From an uncultured Parafilimonas sp. (GTDB taxonomy: Bacteria > Bacteroidota > Bacteroidia > Chitinophagales > Chitinophagaceae): 64,000 nt of DNA. Both the position numbers and the translations under genes were made by a program. The DNA lies in assembly GCA_903882935.1 (NCBI GenBank), contig CAIRZB010000100.1, positions 124,001-188,000 on the forward strand, read 5' to 3'. Position 1 is the first letter of the stretch; each line of letters opens with the position of its first letter. Shown one piece after another: positions 26,739 to 35,926 of this stretch. Under the pieces are notes generated by a model that saw nothing but the letters and a program-made list of their open reading frames with translations, searched no databases and was not told where the DNA came from.

Positions 26739-27737
26739 TTGTACATTAGAGGAATAATTGTTTGTTCTGCAATATTCAACCCAATACTAACAACCTTGGT
26801 TTTGTCGATGGCTTTAATTGCTGCACTAAGTTGCGACCAACCAATCAACTACCCACCGGGTGGATATGATTATCCCGCGAAAGACTCGGTAACGGATACC
26901 AATTTTTATTTTTATCCGTTGAGAAACATATTCCCCCGTAGGGACTCATTCGAAATGTCGGCTTCTTATCTATATTACCAAACTTTCGATGAACCGAACT
27001 TAAGTGTCGCTGCTAAAGGAGAAGACTTTTTCAGATTTACGTTTTCGGGGTTTAAATTTCTTCCGGTAATGATTGTTTTTACTAAAAACCAAATGACCAT
27101 AAAAACGGGTAGTATTGACTATATGACTGACGGAATGATTGACGAAAACAGGCTTGATGAACTCGAAAAAAAACACTTCCGGTATATTTCAAGGCGGTAT
27201 CCTTATTACAGCAGCAATGAAAATGACATCCGTTACCACACTAAATATGTTGATTCAATGCTTAAAGTGTATCCTAAACTACTTTCTTTGTCTTACTATA
27301 AATATCTCCTTAACAAAGCTACCGTGCCTAATGGGAGACACCTACACAGTTACACTACCAAGAAGATTAATTTACCTTACGGTGAGTTTAGGCACCTTGT
27401 ATCAATTATAAATGATTCAGGATTTTGGAAACTGCCTTATAGCCTTCCACAAATTAGTGAGTCGTCGGATGGGTATGGATTTTCACTAGAGGCTAATACA
27501 AAATCAAAATACAATATTGTTAGGGCTAATTGCGACAGCGACCCAAAAAACAGCTTCTTTAGTATTTGCAAGGAAATCGTTAAATGCGCGGGGCTGGAAA
27601 AGCAGGTAGATGTATTTTTCCTGCAACCAGAAGCCTTACACCGAAAACCGATTTTAATTCAGGATGTAACATTGGCAGATGTTAAAGAAGACAGCAGTAA
27701 TCTCCCCAAACACAAAAAGTCAAAACACAAAAAATAA
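26718..27737 (+). CDS. Hypothetical exported protein (probable lipoprotein), start uncertain
   Basis: Up to 339 residues, no family recognised. The first ATG (26718) lies inside the hairpin of the preceding terminator, so it is a poor start. The next in-frame ATG (26808) leaves only MALIAALSC before a lipobox-like cysteine, too short for a normal signal. A non-ATG start between them (for example near 26757) would give a hydrophobic segment ending ALSC and a lipoprotein. The mature part is rich in Tyr, Phe, Ser and Lys, ending in a basic tail (KHKKSKHKK). AT-rich compared with neighbours. Confidence 0.6.
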   Translation: MSLSLFYLYIRGIIVCSAIFNPILTTLVLSMALIAALSCDQPINYPPGGYDYPAKDSVTDTNFYFYPLRNIFPRRDSFEMSASYLYYQTFDEPNLSVAAKGEDFFRFTFSGFKFLPVMIVFTKNQMTIKTGSIDYMTDGMIDENRLDELEKKHFRYISRRYPYYSSNENDIRYHTKYVDSMLKVYPKLLSLSYYKYLLNKATVPNGRHLHSYTTKKINLPYGEFRHLVSIINDSGFWKLPYSLPQISESSDGYGFSLEANTKSKYNIVRANCDSDPKNSFFSICKEIVKCAGLEKQVDVFFLQPEALHRKPILIQDVTLADVKEDSSNLPKHKKSKHKK

Positions 27738-27739
27738 CC

Positions 27740-28633
27740 TCACCCCTTCCTCATCACATATATCACAGAACTGCATTTCTTCCTATCCGCCAAGGCATTC
27801 AGGTTAGATAGTAAGCCGTTCCAAACCGCATTAATTAGGTTTCCTTTTCCCGTTTTGTATTGTTCGCTCAGCATGGCCACATAAAAACTGTCGAACCACA
27901 TGGGTTTGTAGGCGGCAATGGTAAAGCCGTGTTGCTGTGCTAGGGCCAGCATACTTTGGGGGCTAAAATGGTAAAGGTGGCGCGGCACATCGTAAGCAGC
28001 CCAATGCTCTTGGTATATGGCTGCATCATAACTGGTATAGTTGGGTACCGCTATCACTAATGCACCGTTTGGCTTAAGCAAGGTATTAAAGGTATCCAAA
28101 TACCGGTGCAGTTCATGCACATGCTCCAGCACATGCCAAAGGGTAATTGCATCAAAGCTGTTTGGAGGCAATGCAAAAAGGTAATCGGGGCTTTGCAGTT
28201 CAATGCCGTGCTGCTTGCGGGCATTGGTGCGGGCGGTTTCGTCCGGCTCAAGGCCGGCTACGGCCCAACCCGCCTGCTGCATGGTGGCGGCAAACGCACC
28301 GGTGCCAGCACCAACATCCAGCAAGGCGCCTTGTTTACGTCCGGAGGCCTTTTGTATCAGCGCCATTTTGGCTTGCAGGGTATAGTTGCGCACCAAGTGG
28401 TAAGCACGGTTAACAAAGCCTTTTTTGGTATCAGTATGGCTTACGTAGGCTTCCGCCTGATAGTAACGGCCAATGGCCTCGCCGGGCGGTACATCCTGCG
28501 TAAACCTTGCGGAGCAATAGCTGCAATGCCATACGCCAAACACTTCGCCACTCACCGTGTAATCCTTCACCCGTAAAACAGGCGAAATATCGGTGCTATT
28601 GCAAATCGGGCATTGTTGGTATAGTATATTCAT
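27740..28633 (-). CDS. Class I SAM-dependent methyltransferase with N-terminal zinc-ribbon-like segment
   Basis: 297 residues. The first 45 residues contain two Cys pairs (CPIC and CSYC), likely a small zinc knuckle. SAM-binding motifs follow: LLDVGAGTGAFAATM, VAGLEPDETA, and the post-motif WHVLEHVHELHRYL typical of Methyltransf_23 proteins. Such proteins often act in polysaccharide or lipid-linked sugar modification; the substrate is not evident. Convergent with the preceding hypothetical gene, two bases apart. Confidence 0.88.
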   Translation of the reverse strand: MNILYQQCPICNSTDISPVLRVKDYTVSGEVFGVWHCSYCSARFTQDVPPGEAIGRYYQAEAYVSHTDTKKGFVNRAYHLVRNYTLQAKMALIQKASGRKQGALLDVGAGTGAFAATMQQAGWAVAGLEPDETARTNARKQHGIELQSPDYLFALPPNSFDAITLWHVLEHVHELHRYLDTFNTLLKPNGALVIAVPNYTSYDAAIYQEHWAAYDVPRHLYHFSPQSMLALAQQHGFTIAAYKPMWFDSFYVAMLSEQYKTGKGNLINAVWNGLLSNLNALADRKKCSSVIYVMRKG

Positions 28634-28842
28634 AGTAAAAACCTCCTAAGCCCCCCAAAAGGCAATACAGCAAACCAGTTTAGTGCTGTAAGCTTGTTTA
28701 AGTAAAACATGCAATAATCAAATTTTTCAGCCGCAGGCGGCGGGATGGGGACAAAGAAAGTAAAGTTTCAGTTAAAAAACTTGTGAAAATCGTTATATGT
28801 TTTTTCAATACAATGTTCTTTCTTTACTTTTCCGCTTGAATA

Positions 28843-30216
28843 ATGAATAACTTTAAGAAAAATATCCGCAACCTGCTCTTGCCAGCAGGTTTGTATGCAC
28901 CGTTTACGTTCTATTTCCTGCTTTTTGCGGTTGGCGGGTGCTTAGCCTACCTGTGGCTAATGGACAATAATATTATACCCGATACACTCTACAGCCACCT
29001 TTTAACGCTGCTGTTACAGGTTGCCGCTTGGTTTTTGGGTATTGTGCTATTGCTGGCACTGTTAACCGCCGCAGTTCCGCTGGTATATTTTTTTGCAGCT
29101 AAAAAAAGCGGCAAGGTTGGCTTTGTCATCAATACCGCTGGGGTGCTTAAAAACAAAGCAGGCCTGCAACAGCAAGGCATTTACATTAAAATAAACCCCA
29201 TCATAAAACCCTTTTTGGGCTTTATAAAAATGCGGTTGAAATACGACGGCACCTACTCCAACAAGTTCTTGCTGGCCAGCCGAAGCCAGAACAAACTCAT
29301 CTCCACCACGCTGGAAGGCGATTATACTTGGAAGCTGCCTGAAATTAAAGAGTACCATATTGACAAAGTGGTGGTATATTTTGAAGATTTTTTCCAATTT
29401 TTCTCTTTTGTAGTTACTCTGCCCATCAAGGAGCATTTTTACACGCCCCCCGCATTTAAAAAAGCAGACGGTTTTAGCATATCTCCTAGAAAAACCGAGG
29501 ATACCGATAACCGCATAGACGAGCTGAAAAAAGTGGAGGGTGAGGTTATTAACTACAAAAACTTTGAGAATAACGATGATGTTAGGCGCATTGTGTGGAA
29601 AATATACGCCCGTAACAAGGAGTTGGTGGTGCGCATACCCGAAATATTAGACCCCTACGCTTCGCAAGCCTACCTGTATGCGTCGTTCTTTACCGGGTTT
29701 AACTCCGGGGGTAACCGCACTGTTGACATCTATTTTTTAAATTACTACAAAACAATCCTATGGGCTGTTTACCAAAAACTAGGGGAACAGGGTTTTGACA
29801 TTCGGTACATGCCCGACCAACGTAACCACAGCGCAACCTTTATAAACGAAGAAAAAGCGGTGGAATACGCCGTAAGCACCAGCAATTGGCAAACGGAAAA
29901 CGACCTGCGCTCGTATGTTAATATAAAGGATGCATCAGTGGTGGTACTGTCTTCGCTGTCTGATGTGGAACAGGCGCAGGAACTGCTGCAGGCTGCCACG
30001 GGCAACACATGGTTTGTATTGGTGCGTTTAAGCAAAAGCCTTAACCGCACTTATTTGGTGGGGCTGTTGCAATGGCTTTTTATACAGCAAGAAAAAAGCG
30101 ATTTGGAAAAATATAAAACCGGCTGGGAACTCTCGTTATTGCGGCCCAGGGTTACACAAAACGAAAAAAAGCTAACCGCTTTGTTTTCAACACACGAAAA
30201 AACAATTGTTATTTAG
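28843..30216 (+). CDS. DUF58 domain-containing membrane protein
   Basis: First gene of a tight three-gene operon with a transglutaminase-like protein and a MoxR ATPase. 457 residues: two N-terminal membrane helices (about 17-37 and 47-75), then a soluble part with the DUF58 signature, here DDVRRIVWKIYARNKELVVRI. The set DUF58-transglutaminase-MoxR is widespread and thought to act in envelope or protein-complex maturation, with MoxR as chaperone. It stops 3 bases before the next start. Confidence 0.85.
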   Translation: MNNFKKNIRNLLLPAGLYAPFTFYFLLFAVGGCLAYLWLMDNNIIPDTLYSHLLTLLLQVAAWFLGIVLLLALLTAAVPLVYFFAAKKSGKVGFVINTAGVLKNKAGLQQQGIYIKINPIIKPFLGFIKMRLKYDGTYSNKFLLASRSQNKLISTTLEGDYTWKLPEIKEYHIDKVVVYFEDFFQFFSFVVTLPIKEHFYTPPAFKKADGFSISPRKTEDTDNRIDELKKVEGEVINYKNFENNDDVRRIVWKIYARNKELVVRIPEILDPYASQAYLYASFFTGFNSGGNRTVDIYFLNYYKTILWAVYQKLGEQGFDIRYMPDQRNHSATFINEEKAVEYAVSTSNWQTENDLRSYVNIKDASVVVLSSLSDVEQAQELLQAATGNTWFVLVRLSKSLNRTYLVGLLQWLFIQQEKSDLEKYKTGWELSLLRPRVTQNEKKLTALFSTHEKTIVI

Positions 30217-30219
30217 GGC

Positions 30220-32838
30220 ATGGGTATAGCAAAAACACATAGTTGGAAAAAACTGGTTGCACAGGTAGTATTGCTGGCCCTGCCAACCTCGGTTTTAATA
30301 TATTACTTGCTGGTGCAAGCCAACGGTTATTACGGCATATTGCAGGATAACTCGGCTATACAGCACTGGTATTTTGACGCAGGCATACTGCTGGCCTTGG
30401 TATTTTATAGCTTTAGGTTTAGGTTTATCACCACCACGGCAGTATTGTTTGTTGTTTTTTATTTGGTGTATAAATCCACCGCGTCGGTGTCTTTGGGTGA
30501 ATTTGATGCTTTTTTTACTTCGGTAAACTTTTTGGTGTTTGCAACCTTGTTTTGCGTGGGCTGGCTGTCAGGTTATGGCTTTTCAAGGTCAAGGTATTTT
30601 AGCATTTTCTGGCCACTACTCATATTGGCAGAAGCGATAGCCGTTTTTAGCCACCAAAGCAACTTGGCAGTAGGGGAAATCATCACTTGGTTTGCACTCA
30701 TTTTGGTATATGCCGCGTATATCATTTATACGTCGGAGCTTATCAGAAACATTAACAACGACCAGAAATACTTTAGCTGGTTTGTTTTTAAACGCATTGG
30801 TGGTTTTGCGTTAATTATGTTGGTACTAATGTTTGCCTTATCCCTGCTTTTTAACAAGGATATAAAAGCCATTGAAAAAGAAATGGCCACAACCCAAAAC
30901 GAAGGTGGCAAGGGCAACGGCGAAAGCATGACCAAGCAAAACAAAGACGGCAGCTTGAGCAACAAAGACCAAACAAAACTTACAGGCAGCCTTAGCAAAG
31001 ACAAGCGGTTGGTGTTTGTAAGCAAACTTGACAACTTTTTTAAGGATGGCAAAACGCCTAACCCGCTGTATTACACCATGTATTACTTTACAAAGTTTGA
31101 TACCCTTACCCAAACTTTTGAGCGGGACCCTTACATGCCTGATAATGACTTGTTCTCCCCCGACCCGTCAAAAATACCCCTGTACTTTACCAAGATAGAT
31201 ACCAACGTTATAAAAAACACCCATGCCCCGCTTGCCCGCAAAATTGTTAATGCAGATGTGTACAGCGTACTGCTGTCGGGCAGCGATTTTTTAGCACCCT
31301 CCACATCCTTCTTTTGCCAACCCATACCGGTACCCAACGAATATAAAAACCAGTACCGCAGCGCGTACCGTGCCAAAATGTATGTGAGCGAGTTGAACAG
31401 TGCCTACTTTATATACAACCCCGGCGGTAATAAAATGTTGGAGGCTTTTCAAAAAGAGCGGTTTGACCTGCTGCGCCAAACCAAAGACTTCTCAACCCTG
31501 GATAAAAAATTTTACAACTATTACACCTTCATGCCCCGCAATGAAGACTATAATAAAATTAGGGACCTTGCCGCCAAATTATCCCTTACGGCCAAAACGC
31601 CGGCAGATAAAATGCTGGCCATACGCGAGTATTTTTTAAGTAAGGATGAGTTTGGCCAGCCCATGTACAAATACTCCGACAACCCCGGTATTCCGGGCCT
31701 GCCCAGTGCCAACAAGCTCAACTATTTTTTATTCGACAACCGAAAGGGGTACTGCGCGTATTTTGCCGGCGCAACGTTGTTTTTGTTAAGAGCCATGGGC
31801 ATACCTTCTCGGGTGGCGGTAGGCTTTTTAACGGAAGACCGCAGCAGCAAAAACCCTGGCTGGTATTGGTTTTATGAAGACCAGGCACATGCCTGGGTAC
31901 AGGTGTATTTTCCGGGCTATGGCTGGATTGATTTTGACACCACTATACCCGACCTTAATACACGGGAGGCACCCCAGCCCGACCAAACGCCGCCTTTAAA
32001 CATGCAGCAAGCCTATTTTGTTGCCGATGGAACGGTTACCGACATTGACACGGTGGCCAAGCGCATGAAAATGGACGTGAAAAAGATTATTTTTCACGAC
32101 AAAAATTTTGAAACAAACGTAACGCAGCATATTGAAACCGACGTGTCGCTGGCCACTGTGTCGGTTGACACTGGTGCCGTGGGCTTGGGCTACGTAAAGG
32201 CAGGCATGCACGTAACCGCAGCATCGTATGCCGAAGCGTTAAAAAATATAGACACTACCAGTACGGACAGTGTGGCATCCATCCTTAAAAGAATACCGAA
32301 GGTTATACCCATTGACGAGATAAAGATAATAGAGCCAGAAAGCAAAGAGCAGCAAAAGAAAAAAGATGCCAATGCAGAAAGCAAACCCGTTGATTGGGTA
32401 AAAATACTGGCCTATACAATATACGGCCTATTGCTCGCAGTATTCTTCTTGTTTAGTTTGCCTGGAAGAATTTACCGGTTTTTTTATTCAGCCGCAAAGT
32501 GGGAGAATGACCCCCGCAAAAAGGCGTTTAAAACCTACAGGGTAACCATGTACTATCTTAACCAGTTGGGGTATTTTAGAACTAACCAAGGGCCACAGCA
32601 ATATGCACGCAGCATCGATGCTGAATTTGCCACCAATTTTGAACAGTTCAGCAACATTTACCAAAAACTTAAGTACAGCACGCAGCCACTAACCTCTGCG
32701 GAAACGAGTATGGTGGTATCATTTTTTAAACCATTCAGGCGAAAAATACGCAGTAAATTACCTTGGCATACAAGAATTGTTAGATTTTATAACATTTATA
32801 ATACCATCCATTTTTTTAAGCAACCTAAAATACAATAA
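30220..32838 (+). CDS. Transglutaminase-like membrane protein
   Basis: 872 residues: several N-terminal membrane helices (about 12-210), a periplasmic region, a transglutaminase core and a C-terminal membrane helix near residues 725-745 followed by a DUF4129-like cytoplasmic tail. The catalytic triad is visible: Cys in KGYCAYFAGATLFLLRAMG, His in DQAHAWVQVYFPGYGW and Asp in WIDFDTT. Family members are proteases or cross-linking enzymes acting on envelope proteins. It starts 3 bases after the DUF58 gene and ends 2 bases before the MoxR gene, so translation is probably coupled. Confidence 0.9.
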   Translation: MGIAKTHSWKKLVAQVVLLALPTSVLIYYLLVQANGYYGILQDNSAIQHWYFDAGILLALVFYSFRFRFITTTAVLFVVFYLVYKSTASVSLGEFDAFFTSVNFLVFATLFCVGWLSGYGFSRSRYFSIFWPLLILAEAIAVFSHQSNLAVGEIITWFALILVYAAYIIYTSELIRNINNDQKYFSWFVFKRIGGFALIMLVLMFALSLLFNKDIKAIEKEMATTQNEGGKGNGESMTKQNKDGSLSNKDQTKLTGSLSKDKRLVFVSKLDNFFKDGKTPNPLYYTMYYFTKFDTLTQTFERDPYMPDNDLFSPDPSKIPLYFTKIDTNVIKNTHAPLARKIVNADVYSVLLSGSDFLAPSTSFFCQPIPVPNEYKNQYRSAYRAKMYVSELNSAYFIYNPGGNKMLEAFQKERFDLLRQTKDFSTLDKKFYNYYTFMPRNEDYNKIRDLAAKLSLTAKTPADKMLAIREYFLSKDEFGQPMYKYSDNPGIPGLPSANKLNYFLFDNRKGYCAYFAGATLFLLRAMGIPSRVAVGFLTEDRSSKNPGWYWFYEDQAHAWVQVYFPGYGWIDFDTTIPDLNTREAPQPDQTPPLNMQQAYFVADGTVTDIDTVAKRMKMDVKKIIFHDKNFETNVTQHIETDVSLATVSVDTGAVGLGYVKAGMHVTAASYAEALKNIDTTSTDSVASILKRIPKVIPIDEIKIIEPESKEQQKKKDANAESKPVDWVKILAYTIYGLLLAVFFLFSLPGRIYRFFYSAAKWENDPRKKAFKTYRVTMYYLNQLGYFRTNQGPQQYARSIDAEFATNFEQFSNIYQKLKYSTQPLTSAETSMVVSFFKPFRRKIRSKLPWHTRIVRFYNIYNTIHFFKQPKIQ

Positions 32839-32840
32839 GC

Positions 32841-33824
32841 ATGGAGCAGCAGATTCAAATAGACCAGGCATTGGGCAGCATTCAAAAACTAACCAACAAT
32901 ATTGAAACCATTATCCGCGGCAAGCGTACGCAAATACAGTTTATACTAACCGCCCTATTGGCTAAGGGGCATATATTAATGGAAGACAACCCCGGCACCG
33001 GCAAAACGGTAATGGCCAAAACCTTGGCGCAAAGCGTAGCCGGCACCCACCATGACGGCAGTGCCAATTTTAAGCGTATACAGTTTACGCCCGACTTGTT
33101 GCCGATGGACTTGATTGGTTCGCATATTTTTGACGATGTAAAAAAGGAATTCATCTTTAAAAAAGGCCCGTTGTTTTGCAACATATTGCTGGCAGATGAA
33201 ATTAACCGCGCCTCCCCCAAGGTACAGAGTGCCTTGCTGGAGTGTATGGCCGAAAACCAAATTACCATGGGCGAAATAACCTACCCCTTGGAAAGGCTGT
33301 TTTTTACCATTGCTACGCAAAACCCAGTAGAAATGGAAGGCACATACCCCCTACCGGCGGCACAGCTTGACCGTTTTTTTATAAAAATATATTTCGGATA
33401 TGTGGACGAGCAAACAGAGCTGGATATTTACCGCAACTATTTGGGCATACAGAACAACTTGCAACATATACAACAGGTATTGAGCATGGACGAAATTTTG
33501 TTTTTGCAGGATGAGGCAGAAAAAGTGTTTATACACGATGAGATAGTGAATGCCGTAAAAAACATTGTGCGCGATACCCGCAAACATGCGGATATTATTT
33601 TAGGTGCATCAACCCGCAGCGGCATTACCTTTTTAAAATGTCTAAAAGCATTTGCACTTGTAAATGGCCGCACTTTTGTAACAGAAGACGACATACAACA
33701 ATTAACGCCTGCCGTAATTGACCACCGCTTGGTGTACCGCAATAAAGAAGCAAAACAAAAAGCACTGTCAGGTATTTTGGATAAAGAGCTGAGTAGGTTA
33801 AGCAAGTTGAAGATTAACGGATAA
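32841..33824 (+). CDS. MoxR-type AAA+ ATPase
   Basis: 327 residues. Walker A NPGTGKTVMAKTLA, Walker B ILLADEINRASPKVQ, sensor I FTIATQNPVEMEGTYPLP and the lid segment with DRFFIKIYFGY. Chaperone-like ATPase expected to act on the DUF58 and transglutaminase proteins encoded directly before it. An AT-rich heptamer array begins six bases after the stop. Confidence 0.94.
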   Translation: MEQQIQIDQALGSIQKLTNNIETIIRGKRTQIQFILTALLAKGHILMEDNPGTGKTVMAKTLAQSVAGTHHDGSANFKRIQFTPDLLPMDLIGSHIFDDVKKEFIFKKGPLFCNILLADEINRASPKVQSALLECMAENQITMGEITYPLERLFFTIATQNPVEMEGTYPLPAAQLDRFFIKIYFGYVDEQTELDIYRNYLGIQNNLQHIQQVLSMDEILFLQDEAEKVFIHDEIVNAVKNIVRDTRKHADIILGASTRSGITFLKCLKAFALVNGRTFVTEDDIQQLTPAVIDHRLVYRNKEAKQKALSGILDKELSRLSKLKING

Positions 33825-33830
33825 GAAAAA

Positions 33831-33865
33831 ATTAATAATTAAAAATTAGTAATTAATAATTAAAA
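33831..33865 (+). repeat. AT-rich heptamer array between the MoxR gene and the next gene
   Basis: Five in-phase units, ATTAATA, ATTAAAA, ATTAGTA and then the first two again. It starts six bases after the MoxR stop codon and ends seven bases before the next start codon. Confidence 0.75.
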
Positions 33866-33871
33866 GGCGTG

Positions 33872-35917
33872 ATGACAGATATTGGCGAACACATAAACCT
33901 CAAAAGAACAGCTTTGCGGTTATTCTTTATTATTTATTATTCATTGTTAATTATTAACTGCTCAACTGCCCAGGATAAAGCTGCACAACGGTACGAAATT
34001 GATGCCAAGCGTGCGGGCGTTAACCCAACCGACAAGGATGCCTTGCCCCGTGGGCGTGAGTTTATTCGCTTAGACAGTACCTATTACGTTGGCTGGATGT
34101 ATGAGGGCATGTTTAAAAGTGACCGCAGTGCTGACTATATCGGTTACAAAAACGCCATACCGCCTTTAAGGAGGGCCTATGTGTTGCTACAAAAAGATTT
34201 TGGAACACTTTTTTCGGATCTTTTTACGCCAGCAAACTTAAGCCCGCAAAATTATGCACGCTTTCAAGATTTAAACCAGATCGCCTCTACTTTAAAGGAG
34301 TGTTACGACAATATTGAAGAACCCGACTCTGTGTTATGGGTGGTGAACGCATATGACAAGTTTAAATTTCCGGTTGATTTCCTCGGCGTTAACACGATAA
34401 AGGCTTGGACATACCACCGTAACCGGTTTTTAACGTCAGCAAAATTTTCGTTTTTAAAAGACAATGTTGCCGATAACGAAAAAATGGCCTTTGCCTATTG
34501 CTATAAAGATTTTTCGCGCATACGCAATAATGCCAGCGCTGCGCAATTGTTGTTTGGCCCAAACGTTAGCAATGTGCTCCGCATGTCAACCTACCACTAC
34601 CTTGCACTGCTGCACTGCTATGTAAAAAACTACGACAGCAGCGAATATTACTACCAAAAATTAGTAGAGGGTGGCCGCGTGTCGTGGAACAATTATGGCG
34701 GTATGCAAAGCGAGATAGGCAATTTTGCCAATGCCACACAGTACTACCAGAAAGACCAAAACAAATCGTTTATAGCCGGCATGCTGCGCGAGCCATACTA
34801 TTACATGCCGGAACTATATGTATATGCCGGCCGCACCAAGGCAGCCATAACCATGGCCCAAAATGCCATTACCCAAAGTAGCTCAACTCCAGGTTTTGGC
34901 TGGTACAATATTGCACTAGCCCGTGGCTACCTATACGACGGGCAGCTTGACAGTTGCGAAATTGCCTTAAACAAAGCGGCCAATTTTAAGGAGCTGCACA
35001 TAGGCACCACCCTTACCCAAAACCAGTACCTGTTTACCATTAACCTTTTCAGAGTGCAGCTGGCCGATAAAAAAATTGACCAGGTTAAATTTTTAAACAG
35101 GGGCTGGTGGCATTCCTTAGACCTGTACAAACTAGCACAGTTAAAAACAGAAAAAATGATGGCCGAGTATGTTGTGGTAAACCAGCTAATTTTTAACCCC
35201 GAACGCGACCGTACGGTATATGACCTTTTTTGCGGGGAGGCAACCACAACCTACGATGAAGCGGGGTATTTGCTAAGAGATTTCAGCCCCGAATATTTTA
35301 CAAAAAAATACGAGAATTACCAAAAGACCGATAAACGCGCCAATATACAACGCTACTTTAAACTATTTGCAGCCCAATTTAAACTGCAAGCCAACAAAAC
35401 AAAAGAAGCTCAAGCCGATTTGGAGGCCATAAACCAATCAGTACTGTTGGACACATCGCACGAAAAGCTTTTTGTTGCCCGGCTGTATGAATCATTGGCA
35501 AAAATTTATGATGCCAACGGTGATAAAAATAACCTTAGGCAATTCAGCAACAGCTTGTTTGAAGAATACCCACAGTTGGTTCCGTTTTCGGGGCTTAAGA
35601 TGGATATGAGGCTTGCTACTTTCGGCGCTGATGACCCCCTAACCAAGGCGGTAATTGATGATGTAAAAAAATGCAATATTAATTGGCTTGGCACCGAAGC
35701 CACTGCCCCCTCACCAACAGCCAATATTACGTTTAACAAAAAAGGTACAGCATATGAAGCTGTAATAACAGTTACGTCCCCACAGGGTAAAACCATTGTG
35801 GGCAACCAGCGCATTATTTTTAAGCAGAAAGAAGGTGTTGGTGGCGAAATCACCCTGCGCATGTTTGGCAAAGGAGGCGCATTGGTGTTTGACCCTCCGC
35901 CAACTAAAGGACATTAA
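33872..35917 (+). CDS. Hypothetical exported protein with TPR-like helices
   Basis: About 681 residues (ATG at 33872; a GTG at 33869 is equally possible). N-terminal signal peptide ending near NCSTAQDK. Its hydrophobic core (FFIIYYSLLIIN) is encoded by a second heptamer array (33920-33961). The body is helical with repeated Tyr/Ala-rich stretches such as YHYLALLHCYVKNYDSSEYY and GWYNIALARGYLYDGQLDSC, consistent with tetratricopeptide-like repeats. No enzyme motif. As the next gene after the MoxR operon it could be co-transcribed and serve the same envelope function. Confidence 0.72.
   Translation: MTDIGEHINLKRTALRLFFIIYYSLLIINCSTAQDKAAQRYEIDAKRAGVNPTDKDALPRGREFIRLDSTYYVGWMYEGMFKSDRSADYIGYKNAIPPLRRAYVLLQKDFGTLFSDLFTPANLSPQNYARFQDLNQIASTLKECYDNIEEPDSVLWVVNAYDKFKFPVDFLGVNTIKAWTYHRNRFLTSAKFSFLKDNVADNEKMAFAYCYKDFSRIRNNASAAQLLFGPNVSNVLRMSTYHYLALLHCYVKNYDSSEYYYQKLVEGGRVSWNNYGGMQSEIGNFANATQYYQKDQNKSFIAGMLREPYYYMPELYVYAGRTKAAITMAQNAITQSSSTPGFGWYNIALARGYLYDGQLDSCEIALNKAANFKELHIGTTLTQNQYLFTINLFRVQLADKKIDQVKFLNRGWWHSLDLYKLAQLKTEKMMAEYVVVNQLIFNPERDRTVYDLFCGEATTTYDEAGYLLRDFSPEYFTKKYENYQKTDKRANIQRYFKLFAAQFKLQANKTKEAQADLEAINQSVLLDTSHEKLFVARLYESLAKIYDANGDKNNLRQFSNSLFEEYPQLVPFSGLKMDMRLATFGADDPLTKAVIDDVKKCNINWLGTEATAPSPTANITFNKKGTAYEAVITVTSPQGKTIVGNQRIIFKQKEGVGGEITLRMFGKGGALVFDPPPTKGH
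33920..33961 (+). repeat. Heptamer array inside the signal-peptide coding region
   Basis: Six in-phase units (TTATTCT, TTATTAT and variants), of reverse-complement type to the array at 33831-33865. Because 7 is not a multiple of 3, three units code for seven hydrophobic or polar residues in rotating frame. Confidence 0.6.
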
Positions 35918-35926
35918 TAATACTTT

